NCBI GenBank assembly: GCA_017447625.1 | Contig: JAFSNB010000030.1 | Coordinates: forward strand, 1-47,341 | Length of the DNA: 47,341 bases | Source of the DNA: Bacteroidaceae bacterium | GTDB taxonomy: Bacteria > Bacteroidota > Bacteroidia > Bacteroidales > Bacteroidaceae | Direction: 5' to 3' | Shown here: piece by piece, positions 34,351 to 42,953 of the stretch | Position numbering within the stretch: the stretch's first letter is position 1 | Layout of the letters: each line of letters opens with the position of its first letter | Notes under the pieces: model-generated | Database searches by the model: none | What the model saw: the letters and a program-made list of their open reading frames with translations, nothing else | What the model was told of the DNA's origin: nothing | Translations under genes and position numbers: made by a program

Positions 34351-36237
34351 ATGCTCCCCACCCTCCCCCTTCCAACGACCCGTAAGGAGATGGAGCAACG
34401 CGGCTGGACTCAGGCCGACGTTATCCTCTTCAGCGGTGACGCCTACGTGGACCACCCATCGTTCGGAGTGGCCGTCATAGGTCGTATCTTGGAGGCAGAG
34501 GGCCTGCGTGTCGCCATCGTTCCGCAACCCGACTGGCACGGCGACCTGCGCGACTTCAAGCGTCTCGGACGTCCGCGTCTCTGGTTTGGCATCTCACCAG
34601 GAGCCATGGACTCTATGGTGAACAAATACACGGCAGCACGCCGTCTGCGCTCTGAAGACGCCTACTCTCCTGACGGCCGTCACGACCTGCGCCCGGAGTA
34701 CCCCACAATCGTCTATTCACAGATCCTGCGGCGTCTCTACCCGGATGTTCCCATTGTGGCAGGGGGCATAGAGGCATCCATGCGCCGACTCACGCATTAT
34801 GACTACTGGCAAGAGCGTTTCCGCCCGAGCATACTCTGCGACAGCGAGGCCGACCTCATCATCTACGGCATGGGCGAACAGCCGACCATAGAGATGGCAC
34901 ACCTGCTCGTGGATGCCATAGAGACCTACCACCCGCTTCTGGACTATGACGAGGAGGGAGCCGCAAGGATGAGCCGTAGCGCTTTCCGCGATGTTCTTGG
35001 GATTGAAGGTCAAGGGCAGCCGCAACTGCGACAGATTGTCTATACATCCTCCTCCGCAGAGCCAGAAGCAGACGACATCGTACTTCATTCTTTTGAAGAG
35101 GCAAGCAAGCAGCCGCGCCTTCACGCCGAGAACTTCAAACACATCGAAGAGCAGTCTAACCGCTGGCAGGCAAAACGAATCTTCCAGCGCACAGGCAATG
35201 AGTGGGTGATTTGCGAACCGCCCTACCCTCCTATGACTACGGAGCAGTTGGACAACAGCTTCGACCTCCCATACACCCGTGTTCCGCATCCCAAATACGC
35301 TGGCAAACGGATTCCGGCATACGAGATGATTAAGTTCAGCGTATGTCTGCACCGAGGCTGTTTCGGCGGTTGCGCGTTCTGCACAATTTCCGCTCATCAG
35401 GGCAAGTTCATCGCCAGCCGCTCCAAAGAAAGTATCCTGCGCGAAGTCAAACAGATAATGTTGATGCCCGGATTCAAAGGCTATCTGTCGGACCTCGGAG
35501 GTCCATCAGCAAATATGTATATGATGCGAGGGCGCAATCAGCGTGCCTGCCAGAAATGCAGCCGCCCCTCATGTATTCATCCGCAGGTCTGCCCTAACCT
35601 AAACGGCGACCACACAGCCCTTATAGACATCTACCGCTCAGTCGATGCCATAAAGGGCATAAAGAAGAGTTTCATCGGGAGCGGCGTGCGCTACGACCTG
35701 ATGTTACACGACTGGAAGGACGAGCGTCTGAACCGCGCAGCATCCAATTACACACGCGAACTCATCACCCGCCACGTCAGCGGACGTCTGAAAGTGGCCC
35801 CCGAGCACACTTCCGACCACGTCCTCAACCTGATGCGAAAGCCGTCGTTCAAGCTCTTCCACGATTTCAAGCGTTTGTTCGACCGCATCTGCGACCAGAC
35901 GGACATGCACCAACAGCTGATACCGTATTTCATCAGCAGCCACCCGGGATGCACAGCCGAAGACATGGCCACGCTCGCCGTGGAGACCAAACGGATGGAC
36001 TTCCGCCTGGAACAGGTTCAGGACTTCACTCCAACTCCGATGACAACCGCCACCACCGCGTGGGCCACAGGCTACTATCCCGACACCCTTCAACCCGTAT
36101 TCTCCGCCCGTTCGCCCGAAGAGAAACAGACCCAGCGTATGTTCTTCTTCTGGTACCAGCCGGACAAACGCCGCGAGATAGAATCGGAACTGCGGCATAT
36201 CGGACGCGAAGACCTCATCACAAAATTATTTAAATAA
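34351..36237 (+). CDS. YgiQ-family radical SAM protein
   Basis: 628 residues. N-terminal B12-binding-like part (ADVILFSGDAYVDHPSFGVAVIGRILEAEG), then the radical SAM core with CLHRGCFGGCAFC (4Fe-4S cluster, residues ~332-344) and YLSDLGGPSANMYMMRG, and the DUF3362 C-terminal domain with the second Cys set CQKCSRPSCIHPQVCPNL. EDEAP-like QVQDFTPTPMTTATTAW motif near the end. The reaction of YgiQ is unknown. Co-directional and almost adjacent to the lipid kinase. Confidence 0.92.
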   Translation: MLPTLPLPTTRKEMEQRGWTQADVILFSGDAYVDHPSFGVAVIGRILEAEGLRVAIVPQPDWHGDLRDFKRLGRPRLWFGISPGAMDSMVNKYTAARRLRSEDAYSPDGRHDLRPEYPTIVYSQILRRLYPDVPIVAGGIEASMRRLTHYDYWQERFRPSILCDSEADLIIYGMGEQPTIEMAHLLVDAIETYHPLLDYDEEGAARMSRSAFRDVLGIEGQGQPQLRQIVYTSSSAEPEADDIVLHSFEEASKQPRLHAENFKHIEEQSNRWQAKRIFQRTGNEWVICEPPYPPMTTEQLDNSFDLPYTRVPHPKYAGKRIPAYEMIKFSVCLHRGCFGGCAFCTISAHQGKFIASRSKESILREVKQIMLMPGFKGYLSDLGGPSANMYMMRGRNQRACQKCSRPSCIHPQVCPNLNGDHTALIDIYRSVDAIKGIKKSFIGSGVRYDLMLHDWKDERLNRAASNYTRELITRHVSGRLKVAPEHTSDHVLNLMRKPSFKLFHDFKRLFDRICDQTDMHQQLIPYFISSHPGCTAEDMATLAVETKRMDFRLEQVQDFTPTPMTTATTAWATGYYPDTLQPVFSARSPEEKQTQRMFFFWYQPDKRREIESELRHIGREDLITKLFK

Positions 36238-36240
36238 TTC

Positions 36241-36335
36241 TTAATTATGAGCCTTCGCTCAACAATACGTCATAATGCATAATTCATAATTGGGCTCGGA
36301 ATAACGATTAAACGATTAGTCGATTAAACGAAATC
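36241..36335. repeat. 7-bp (CATAATT) and 8-bp (ACGATTAA) arrays
   Basis: CATAATG, CATAATT, CATAATT near 36270-36292, then ACGATTAA, ACGATTAG, TCGATTAA, ACGAAATC at 36304-36335, in the spacer after ygiQ. Confidence 0.7.
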
Positions 36336-36397
36336 AAATTAAACTTTAAAGCAAAACGCGTGTCAAACTCTTAAACCATTAAACATCCAACCTATAC

Positions 36398-36422
36398 CCC
36401 CCGCCGGGGGGGTTACGGGGGA
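36398..36422. repeat. C-run/G-run element
   Basis: CCCCCCGCCGGGGGGG followed by TTACGGGGG, ending 11 bp before the next ATG; the same placement as the element before gcvH. Confidence 0.75.
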
Positions 36423-36432
36423 CAAACACTTT

Positions 36433-36858
36433 ATGAAAAAGATTCTCACCATCATTGCTGCCTTCTTCATTCTGGCAGTACAGCCCACTCAAGCAGGCTC
36501 AAAGCTTGAGAAGCGTTACGCTTACACACTGAAGAAACTGAAACTCGACAAAGCTACAGAAGCTCAGTTCGCCCCTGTCCTTCACAAATATCTTGAGGAG
36601 CGCAAGGCCGCCAACGACATCTACGATGATGTCAAGGATAAATACAAAGCTGCCGAGAAAGCCGGCACTCTGACTTCAGCCCAGGGCCTCGCCCTCATGG
36701 ATGCCAAGATCGAGTCCGACACCAAGATGCTTGCTGTCCGCAAGAAATATCTTGCCGAATTCAAGAAATACCTGAAAGGCAACAAAATCTACTATGCCTT
36801 CGACTACAGCAATGACAAGATGAGCAAGATTGAGGGCAGGGACAAGGACGACGAATAA
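36433..36858 (+). CDS. Small exported helical protein
   Basis: 141 residues. Signal peptide MKKILTIIAAFFILAVQPTQA, then an all-helical Lys/Glu-rich chain (KLEKRYAYTLKKLKLDKATEAQF, LEERKAANDIYDDVKDKYKAAEKAG, KMLAVRKKYLAEFKKYL). The helical hairpin layout with a length of ~120 mature residues is reminiscent of Spy/CpxP-like periplasmic proteins, but the LTxxQ repeats of that family are not clear (only ATEAQF and TSAQ). Function unknown; periplasmic location likely. Confidence 0.7.
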   Translation: MKKILTIIAAFFILAVQPTQAGSKLEKRYAYTLKKLKLDKATEAQFAPVLHKYLEERKAANDIYDDVKDKYKAAEKAGTLTSAQGLALMDAKIESDTKMLAVRKKYLAEFKKYLKGNKIYYAFDYSNDKMSKIEGRDKDDE

Positions 36859-36865
36859 ATTGCTG

Positions 36866-36873
36866 TATATTTG
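36866..36873 (+). promoter_or_regulatory. -7 promoter box of the HD gene
   Basis: TATATTTG, 23 bases before the ATG at 36896; the duplicated copy has TACCTTTG here. Confidence 0.6.
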
Positions 36874-36895
36874 CAGCGAAAAAAGCAGGCGGCCC

Positions 36896-37513
36896 ATGAT
36901 GGAAGTGAATCCGGAGCTGCGAGAATATGTCGAGTCACATATCATTCCGCGATATGACGGCTTCGACAAGGCTCATCAGTGCAATCATGTGCAGATGGTT
37001 ATACGGCAGAGCATGGAACTGGCGGAGAGGTTGCAGGTGGATGTCAATATGGCGTATGCCATAGCCGCTTACCACGATACGGGACTGTGTGAAGGACGGG
37101 AACTGCATCACGAGGTGTCGGCAAGGATTATCAGGGCTGACCACGAGCTGCGCAGGTGGTTCACAGAAGAACAGATTGAGATTATGGCGGAGGCTGTGGA
37201 AGACCACCGCGCCTCTTCTGACCACGAGCCTCGCTCCATATACGGCCGTATCGTGGCTGAAGCGGACCGTTTCATTGACCCGGAGACCATTGTCAGAAGG
37301 ACCATTCAATACGGTCTTGACCACTACCCCACTTTGTCACGCGAGGAGCATTTCCGGCGCATGGTCAGTCACCTCAAGGAGAAATACGGGCGCGGCGGCT
37401 ATCTGCACCTGTGGTTCGATGACTCGCCGAACGCCCGGCGGCTGCATCAGCTTCAAGACTTGATAGATGACGAGGCGGCTCTTCGCAAGCTCTTCTTCTC
37501 TTACAAGAATTAG
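36896..37513 (+). CDS. HD-domain hydrolase
   Basis: 205 residues from ATG 36896 (a second ATG follows at once). HD phosphohydrolase pattern: HQCNHVQMVIRQSMELAERL (first His), AYHDTGLCEG (His-Asp pair), HHEVSARII and EDHRASSDHEPRSIYGRIVAEADRF (last His/Asp). Metal-dependent phosphohydrolase on nucleotides or similar, substrate unknown. The promoter at 36866 excludes the longer frame starting at 36830. It precedes the DUF3667 gene, and the pair was duplicated together, which suggests they form a unit. Confidence 0.85.
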   Translation: MMEVNPELREYVESHIIPRYDGFDKAHQCNHVQMVIRQSMELAERLQVDVNMAYAIAAYHDTGLCEGRELHHEVSARIIRADHELRRWFTEEQIEIMAEAVEDHRASSDHEPRSIYGRIVAEADRFIDPETIVRRTIQYGLDHYPTLSREEHFRRMVSHLKEKYGRGGYLHLWFDDSPNARRLHQLQDLIDDEAALRKLFFSYKN

Positions 37514-37583
37514 AGATAGTGCTATCCGCAGGGAGTATTCTTGAATTCTATCCGTTCTTGATAATCAAGAAACAGTTAACCAA

Positions 37584-37604
37584 TTGACAGTTGACAATTG
37601 ACAG
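37584..37604. repeat. Three 7-bp units (TTGACAG, TTGACAA, TTGACAG)
   Basis: One unit more than the duplicated spacer at 5267-5280. Confidence 0.95.
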
Positions 37605-37711
37605 TTAATCCCTTCTCACACGAATGACCACGAATATTTATGATGATTATATGGAGAATAATTCATACACATTAAATGTGAGTTAATCCCATTAAACATA
37701 AAACTATAAAT

Positions 37712-38581
37712 ATGGCAATTATAATGGATTTTATCAAACGACTGAAACGCTGGAAGCAGAGCTGGCCTGAACCACGAGCCACATACAACTTCGAGGTCAC
37801 GGAGCACCACTGCCTCAACTGCGGCAAGGACTACACGGGCAACTACTGCCCTTACTGCGGCCAATCGTCCAACACCCGGCGCTTCACATGGAAGAGTATG
37901 CTGATTGGAATTCTGGATGTCTGGGATCTCTCGGGACGCTCGGTACCCAGCACCCTTCTGCAATTCACCTACCGCCCAGGATACCTGCTACGGGACTACT
38001 TCAAGGGGCGCCGTCAGAGCTATTTCCCGCCCATCAAATTGCTCCTGTTGGTGTCGGTACTGACGCTCACCTTCGAATTCTTTGTGCCTCCCATCAATTC
38101 AAGGAAGGATGAGAAGACAGAATTCAGCACCAAGGAAAAGAATGAATATAGGAGAGAATACAAGAGAATTTTATACAATTATATGGATGCCACTTTCAAA
38201 TGGGGTGAAGAGAATTCGGGATGGGGTGCGCTGATGGTTCATTCGTTCTTCATCATACCTACGTTCTTGTTCTTCCGCCGTTCTCGCTTATATCCGAAAA
38301 TCACCGTGCCCGAGTGTTTCTTCATGCAGGCGTATCTCTGTAGTGCGATGCTGATCTACTCTTGTATATCGGGCTACATACGAGGCTTCATCTTTTTTTA
38401 CTTCCCGATATTCTATTTGGCGTACCACCAGCTCTTCGGCTACAGCAGATGGGGCACCTTGTGGCGAACTTTGCTGACCGTGTTCACCGGCATTGTCATA
38501 CTGTTCATTTTTCTCATATTCTGCGCGTATGCCATTGCTCTCTATCTCGCATGGTTCCGTAATATGCCAATGGAAATGTAG
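37712..38581 (+). CDS. DUF3667-like zinc-ribbon membrane protein
   Basis: 289 residues. Zinc ribbon CLNCGKDYTGNYCPYCGQ (residues ~35-52) followed by R-R-F-T-W, as in the DUF3667 family. Five or so hydrophobic segments follow: near LLLLVSVLTLTFEFFV (~111-126), SFFIIPTFLFF (~175), QAYLCSAMLIYSCI (~205), FIFFYFPIFYLAYH (~228) and IVILFIFLIFCAYAIALYLAWF (~258-280). Inner-membrane protein of unknown function. A truncated copy is at 4675-5159. Confidence 0.75.
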   Translation: MAIIMDFIKRLKRWKQSWPEPRATYNFEVTEHHCLNCGKDYTGNYCPYCGQSSNTRRFTWKSMLIGILDVWDLSGRSVPSTLLQFTYRPGYLLRDYFKGRRQSYFPPIKLLLLVSVLTLTFEFFVPPINSRKDEKTEFSTKEKNEYRREYKRILYNYMDATFKWGEENSGWGALMVHSFFIIPTFLFFRRSRLYPKITVPECFFMQAYLCSAMLIYSCISGYIRGFIFFYFPIFYLAYHQLFGYSRWGTLWRTLLTVFTGIVILFIFLIFCAYAIALYLAWFRNMPMEM

Positions 38582-38627
38582 GGCTAATGGCAAACGTAGA
38601 GAAACTTGTAATAAACTCTAAAAAACT

Positions 38628-39005
38628 ATGAAAAAAGTAATCAGCACATCAAAGGCTCCAGCAGCTATTGGGCCTTACAGTCAGGCCATTCAGGTAGGCA
38701 ATTTCGTATATACTTCCGGCCAGATTCCCATTGACACATCCACTGGGCAGTTCGCCGAAGGGGGCATCAAAGAACAGACCCGTCAGTCGCTGCTCAACGT
38801 GAAAGCCATCCTTGAAGAGAGCGGTCTAAAGATGAGTGATGTGGTGAAGACCACGGTGTTCATGGCAGACATGAATGACTTTGCCGACATGAACTCGGTT
38901 TATGCCGAATTCTTCTCCGAGCCCTATCCTGCTCGTTCGGCTGTAGCAGTAAGGACTTTACCCAAAGGGGCTTTGGTGGAAATAGAAGTGGTTGCTTACC
39001 GCTAA
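38628..39005 (+). CDS. ridA: RidA-family reactive enamine/imine deaminase
   Basis: 125 residues, normal length. [55 protein letters not shown] and the active-site Arg in [23 protein letters not shown] are all conserved. Hydrolyses 2-aminoacrylate and similar imines released by PLP enzymes, preventing PLP enzyme damage. It overlaps the convergent ccsA gene by 4 bp at the 3' end. Confidence 0.95.
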   Translation: MKKVISTSKAPAAIGPYSQAIQVGNFVYTSGQIPIDTSTGQFAEGGIKEQTRQSLLNVKAILEESGLKMSDVVKTTVFMADMNDFADMNSVYAEFFSEPYPARSAVAVRTLPKGALVEIEVVAYR

Positions 39006-39805
39006 GAACTGGTGCTATAGGTGTGCACACTGGTCTCTCGTGCGGAGGGCAGGTAGTTAATACCCCACCAGCACATCTGCAGGAGCATAAAGGCGACAAT
39101 CAGCATCCACAGGGCGAGACGACTGCTGTGCCGCGGAATACGGCGATAATGAATGTAAACGAGATAGGCAAGCCAGGTGATGGCTGCCCACGTCTCTTTG
39201 GGGTCCCATGACCAGTAGTGGCCCCAAGCTTCCTTGGCCCAAAGTGCTCCGAAGAGCATACCGAAAGTCATGAAGGCCAAGCCTACTTGGACGAGGTTAT
39301 CTAATTGAGAGTTGATAGCTGACAGTTGATAATTTTTCTTTACGAGACCATAGACTGCCATTAAGGCAGACGCGCCAAGTACGGCGTAGGCGAACATATA
39401 TACTATGACGTGAGGGGCGAACCATGGGCTCTGCAAGGCGGGCATCAATGTCTTGTCGTGAATCTCCGGTTTAAACAGGTTCACGCAGATAAACACCAGA
39501 GAGAGGACAGTAGAGAACGAGAGTATCCACTTGTATTTCCAGCGCGCAAATACTATAAGTCCAGACAACGGCAGGAAGAACGAGTACCAGAGTCGTGTCT
39601 CGCCCATAGTGCGCAAAGGCGGGCGCTCAAGCGATATCCACATCGAGAGGATGAAAGAGAAGAATACAAGCAGGCCGGCGGCGGTGGCCGTATAAGCTGT
39701 TCGCGTCTTTCCCATCCATGCTGCCCAGGCTCCAACGCCCCATGACAACACCGCTACAATAGCGAAATATATGAAATAGTTCCAATCCATAAATGCATTT
39801 ACCAT
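39002..39805 (-). CDS. ccsA: Cytochrome c biogenesis protein CcsA/CcmF type
   Basis: 267 residues, about eight membrane helices. WW-type heme-handling motif [18 protein letters not shown] (residues ~192-209) between helices. Part of the system II apparatus that delivers heme for attachment to exported c-type cytochromes, together with the ResB-like protein encoded upstream. Between two helices the chain reads [16 protein letters not shown]; this is encoded by four 7-bp repeat units in frame. Start is either Met1 or the Met at residue 6. Confidence 0.88.
   Translation of the reverse strand: MVNAFMDWNYFIYFAIVAVLSWGVGAWAAWMGKTRTAYTATAAGLLVFFSFILSMWISLERPPLRTMGETRLWYSFFLPLSGLIVFARWKYKWILSFSTVLSLVFICVNLFKPEIHDKTLMPALQSPWFAPHVIVYMFAYAVLGASALMAVYGLVKKNYQLSAINSQLDNLVQVGLAFMTFGMLFGALWAKEAWGHYWSWDPKETWAAITWLAYLVYIHYRRIPRHSSRLALWMLIVAFMLLQMCWWGINYLPSARETSVHTYSTSS
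39305..39332. repeat. Four 7-bp units inside ccsA
   Basis: TTGAGAG, TTGATAG, CTGACAG, TTGATAA. On the coding strand they give LSAINSQLD in a loop between helices. Same unit family as in murF-alr and gcvPA. Confidence 0.9.
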
Positions 39806-39888
39806 TTAACCATAACCCATAACCTATAACCCATAACCTATAACCTTTAACCTATAACCTTTAACACCCCCTTTAGGGGGCTTGGGGG
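39804..39888. repeat. 7-bp array (ATAACCN) followed by a C-run/G-run element
   Basis: ATAACCC, ATAACCT and TTAACCT units (eight) at ~39810-39866, directly followed by CCCCCTTTAGGGGGCTTGGGGG. Fills the ccsA/ResB-like spacer. Confidence 0.9.
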
Positions 39889-39891
39889 CTT

Positions 39892-40791
39892 TTAACCTTT
39901 CCCCTCAGCTCCCAAAAGCATGAGCACCGCTCCTGCCAGCATCATATATATGCCCGTATAGACCAACGGCAGCCACGGGTCCCGTACCAGCTCCAGAATA
40001 GACGTCTGGCTCTGAGCGCCCATCTGCGTGTCGTAGCTGAACTGGTAGATTTTCCAGCCCTCTGCCTCGCAGGGTTTGTTCACATCCACTACTGCCTCTA
40101 TGTCTTCACCCGACTTCGTAATGATAAGTATCTCCGAGGCGAACCGTTTGGGCGAACCGTCGTCGTAAGTCTCCATTATGAATTTCTTCAGTTCGATGGC
40201 CAGCGGCAACTCCTTGACTGTTCTCTCCGGAGTCAGCGCCCTCCACTCAGGGACTCCGAGGGTGGTAATCATCTTGACTCTTTGCATATCGGCATTGCCC
40301 AGAGTTGCGGTGGTGAGAGCCAGAAAGAGACCCAGATGGTTCATCAGGAACGCGATGTCGCTGAATATCCTATTAGATGATTTGCGTCTGAAGATTTGAG
40401 AGAACCGCTTTAGTGTTATGAATCCCAGTATTAAAGCGATATATACGTATATCAGCACAAAAGGCCAAAACGTAAGCATATCGTTCAGCCACGTGCCTCC
40501 AGTCTCCTGACGGGTCAGTCCCATGATGACCGTGAGCACCACAGCATAGCACATGGCAGGAACAGCAGCCTGATACGTGCCCAAGAAACTGAAGGCATAA
40601 ACTTTGTGCCGAAGGAAGTACATCACATATATTACGGCAAGGAAAAACGCAAAAACGATCCCGTTTACCGGCCACGCCAACATGTTCCAAGCAACGGGGC
40701 CGACAATCAGTTGCAATGCCAGCCCCGCTATTATCAGGCTTCCTCCAATAAGAAAGCCCTCTTTCATATTCCAGGTTTTATCATGAGCCAT
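39892..40791 (-). CDS. ResB-like cytochrome c biogenesis protein
   Basis: 299 residues with about five membrane segments: residues ~12-32, ~36-58, ~68-90, ~105-128, ~148-165 and a last one near the C-terminus (YTGIYMMLAGAVLMLLGA). A periplasmic domain between ~170 and 265 contains the W-K-I-Y-Q-F-S-Y-D pattern of ResB proteins, and VRDPWLPLVYTGI leads into the last helix. It acts with CcsA in holding apocytochrome and heme. First gene of the pair with its own promoter at 40822. Confidence 0.78.
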   Translation of the reverse strand: MAHDKTWNMKEGFLIGGSLIIAGLALQLIVGPVAWNMLAWPVNGIVFAFFLAVIYVMYFLRHKVYAFSFLGTYQAAVPAMCYAVVLTVIMGLTRQETGGTWLNDMLTFWPFVLIYVYIALILGFITLKRFSQIFRRKSSNRIFSDIAFLMNHLGLFLALTTATLGNADMQRVKMITTLGVPEWRALTPERTVKELPLAIELKKFIMETYDDGSPKRFASEILIITKSGEDIEAVVDVNKPCEAEGWKIYQFSYDTQMGAQSQTSILELVRDPWLPLVYTGIYMMLAGAVLMLLGAEGKG

Positions 40792-40821
40792 ATTTCTTTT
40801 GTGCTACCCGTTTTTCCGGCG

Positions 40822-40829
40822 CAAAAGTA
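40822..40829 (-). promoter_or_regulatory. -7 promoter box of the ResB-like/ccsA operon
   Basis: TACTTTTG on the minus strand, 30 bases before the ATG. Confidence 0.6.
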
Positions 40830-40861
40830 GAGAGAAAAACCGATATGGCCAAATGATTCGA

Positions 40862-41047
40862 TTATTTTCTATCAGGCAGCACGCAGATTAGATTGTATAC
40901 ATAAAACATATCCTTCGCTTTCAGGTCCTTCACCTTGATGACATCTGCCAGTTTTTCCTCACTGGAGTTGAGCTTCAACTCAGCCAAGAACGTGCGTTTG
41001 GCCTGTTCGGTGAGTTTGTAAATAGAATGTCGTTTATTTACTTTCAA
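40862..41047 (-). CDS. Short uncharacterised reading frame, perhaps a gene remnant
   Basis: 61 codons from a TTG: RHSIYKLTEQAKRTFLAELKL, then EEKLADVIKVKDLKAKDMFYVYN. The amphipathic, charged composition looks like real protein rather than a shadow, but I do not recognise it. In an overlapping upstream frame the sequence reads DIFDYLESK and stops, so a frameshift may have split a longer gene. There is no start ATG and no promoter box. Confidence 0.3.
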   Translation of the reverse strand: MKVNKRHSIYKLTEQAKRTFLAELKLNSSEEKLADVIKVKDLKAKDMFYVYNLICVLPDRK

Positions 41048-41103
41048 GGTAATCGAAGATATCTAAGCAGGTTTATGTATAAAAGTTGTTAAATCTCGTA
41101 CAG

Positions 41104-41126
41104 CAAAGGAATGATTTCTTCCTTTG
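41104..41126. promoter_or_regulatory. Inverted repeat, candidate operator of the AbiE pair
   Basis: CAAAGGAA (41104-41111), 7-base spacer, TTCCTTTG (41119-41126): perfect 8-bp inverted repeat ending 15 bp before the -7 box, covering the -33 region. Confidence 0.5.
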
Positions 41127-41141
41127 TTCTTCCGAAAGTTG

Positions 41142-41149
41142 TACCTTTG
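41142..41149 (+). promoter_or_regulatory. -7 promoter box of the AbiE pair
   Basis: TACCTTTG, 20 bases before the ATG at 41170. Confidence 0.6.
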
Positions 41150-41169
41150 CGCCCGAAAACATAGAGGAT

Positions 41170-41814
41170 ATGATAACCATAGAAGAACTGAATCAGCTGA
41201 AGACGTTGGGAAATATTCCCTTTGAGGCATACGTGCTGAGAAATATTCTAAGCCGCTATCAATCACCAGAGAAGAAGATTCTGCAGCTGGTGAGAGACGG
41301 CTATATCATACGTATCAAGCAGGGATTATATGTGGTGTCTCCAGAGGTTAGCGGCAAGTTAATCTCCAGAGAATTGATAGCCAACCACATCTATGGCCCT
41401 TCTTACGTCTCTGCTCATTATGCACTTAGGCACTATGGATTGATACCTGAATGGGTTACGGAAGTGACATCCGTTACCACACGGCATACACGTAGGTTCG
41501 AGACACCGGAGGGGTTCTTCTCCTATCGGCAGGTGAACAGCGAATACTTCCCTATTGGAATCCAAATGGCTAGTGATGACGATCAGCTCACATTCCTGAT
41601 TGCGACCCCGGAAAAAGCGCTGTGCGACATGATTATGGTTGAACCGCATATACAATCCCAGTCGTTATCTGCCCTTGTCACCTTTTTAGAAGAGGACATG
41701 CGAATAGACACAGATGAATTGAAGGGCATGAATCGTGATATCATACGCAAGTGTATGGAGACGGGAAATAAGAAGCAGATATTAGCTAACCTGATAAAGT
41801 TAATGGAAAGATGA
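41170..41814 (+). CDS. AbiEi-like antitoxin / repressor
   Basis: 214 residues from ATG 41170; the promoter lies within the longer frame from 41086. N-terminal winged helix (RNILSRYQSPEKKILQLVRDGYIIRIKQGLYVV) followed by YGPSYVSAHYALRHYGLIPE, VTTRHTRRFETPEGFFSYRQV and the FLIATPEKALCDMI motif, all typical of AbiEi-type antitoxins. AbiEi represses its own operon by binding inverted repeats, and one is present at 41104. Overlaps the toxin gene by 4 bp. Confidence 0.85.
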   Translation: MITIEELNQLKTLGNIPFEAYVLRNILSRYQSPEKKILQLVRDGYIIRIKQGLYVVSPEVSGKLISRELIANHIYGPSYVSAHYALRHYGLIPEWVTEVTSVTTRHTRRFETPEGFFSYRQVNSEYFPIGIQMASDDDQLTFLIATPEKALCDMIMVEPHIQSQSLSALVTFLEEDMRIDTDELKGMNRDIIRKCMETGNKKQILANLIKLMER

Positions 41815-42635
41815 CTATATTCGATGAAATGGTGGAGGCGTTGCATCCCCGTAACAAGAATGAGAAGGAGAACGCGCAGCAGGAAGTGATGCAGCAGATA
41901 ACGCTGTATGGCCTTTATCGTGGAGGGTTCTTTGATCATGCGGCCTTCTATGGCGGCACATGCCTGCGAATCTTTCATAATCTCCAGAGATATTCAGAGG
42001 ACATGGACTTCACTCAAACTGCAAAGGACCCTAACATTCATCTGGAGAATTATTTTCCTCAGATTATCGAGGCCTTCAAGTTGACAGGCAGAGAGGTGAC
42101 AATTAAGAAAAAGGACAAGAAGACTTTCGGCAAGGTGGAGTCGGCTTTCCTGAAGGACAATACCGATGTGTATGACATTGCTTTCCAAACAGAAAAGACC
42201 ATCAAGGTGAAGATAGAACTGGACACCGACCCGCCACTTGGATTTGGAACAGGACAGAAGCCGCTGTTGAAGCCGTTTTCCACCATGATACGTTGCGTGA
42301 CCCTTCCTGACCTATATGCCGGTAAAATGCACGCCCTACTCTATCGCAACTGGAAGACAAGAGTGAAGGGGCGCGACTGGTATGACTTCCAATGGTATGT
42401 CGCCAATCGTGTGCCGCTGAACTTCGAGCATCTGCAGAAGCGCATCCGTGAGTTCAACGACGAAGACCTCACCAAGGAGCGTTTCAGGGAGATGCTACAC
42501 AAGAAGCTGTCCACTACCGACATAGAATCCGTAAAGCAAGATGTTGCCCGCTTTGTCTTCAATCCCCACGAACTTGATATCTGGTCGAACGCCTACTTCC
42601 TCCAACTCGCCGACATGATGGTGTTTAAGGAGTAA
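41811..42635 (+). CDS. AbiEii/AbiGii-family nucleotidyltransferase toxin
   Basis: 274 residues. Nucleotidyltransferase motif FYGGTCLRIFHNLQRYSEDMDF (residues ~44-65), with the G-G-T and S-E-D-x-D-F core of the DUF1814/AbiEii family; KIELDTDP supplies the third acidic residue; then LPDLYAGKMHALLYRNWKTRVKGRDWYDFQWY. These toxins modify tRNA or other RNA 3' ends, and the pair acts in phage defence by abortive infection. Intact in length and motifs, unlike the two neighbouring toxin-like loci. Confidence 0.88.
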   Translation: MTIFDEMVEALHPRNKNEKENAQQEVMQQITLYGLYRGGFFDHAAFYGGTCLRIFHNLQRYSEDMDFTQTAKDPNIHLENYFPQIIEAFKLTGREVTIKKKDKKTFGKVESAFLKDNTDVYDIAFQTEKTIKVKIELDTDPPLGFGTGQKPLLKPFSTMIRCVTLPDLYAGKMHALLYRNWKTRVKGRDWYDFQWYVANRVPLNFEHLQKRIREFNDEDLTKERFREMLHKKLSTTDIESVKQDVARFVFNPHELDIWSNAYFLQLADMMVFKE

Positions 42636-42647
42636 GGGAACAACACT

Positions 42648-42830
42648 TCACACCGCCATTGCCACTATGAGCAGCAGGATGATGGCGAACCAAAAGAGGC
42701 AGCCGAAACTCGTGGTGCAACCCTCCCACAGGAAGTCAAACACCCATCCAATGACTTTTAGTCCCCAGCCCAGAAGGCCGAAGACTATAAAGCCAAAAAT
42801 TAGAAGAATGATGATACCGATGACTGCCAT
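42648..42830 (-). CDS. Small two-helix membrane protein
   Basis: 60 residues from ATG 42830; a longer frame to 42860 would include the promoter. Two hydrophobic helices, MAVIGIIILLIFGFIVFGLLGWG and FWFAIILLLIVAMAV, with a Trp/Gly/Cys-containing loop (DFLWEGCTTSFGC). No known family recognised. It is convergent with the AbiEii gene, 12 bp apart. Confidence 0.6.
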   Translation of the reverse strand: MAVIGIIILLIFGFIVFGLLGWGLKVIGWVFDFLWEGCTTSFGCLFWFAIILLLIVAMAV

Positions 42831-42847
42831 AAAGCAAATTTGCTCTG

Positions 42848-42855
42848 CAAAAATA
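42848..42855 (-). promoter_or_regulatory. -7 promoter box of the small membrane protein
   Basis: TATTTTTG on the minus strand, 17 bases before the ATG at 42830. Confidence 0.5.
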
Positions 42856-42953
42856 GACAATTAATCGCAAACAAGCGTCACTGCCCCCTTAAATTAATGT
42901 TAAACGACTCAAAAGGAATAATATGGGAATGAATGGCGCAGTAGCGAGTTCTT

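Larger units (their letters stand above)
36860..38196. repeat. Intact partner of the inverted duplication at 4675-5518
   Basis: Contains the complete HD gene, the spacer with three 7-bp units and the first half of the DUF3667 gene. The decayed copy lies 32 kb away in inverted orientation. Confidence 0.9.
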
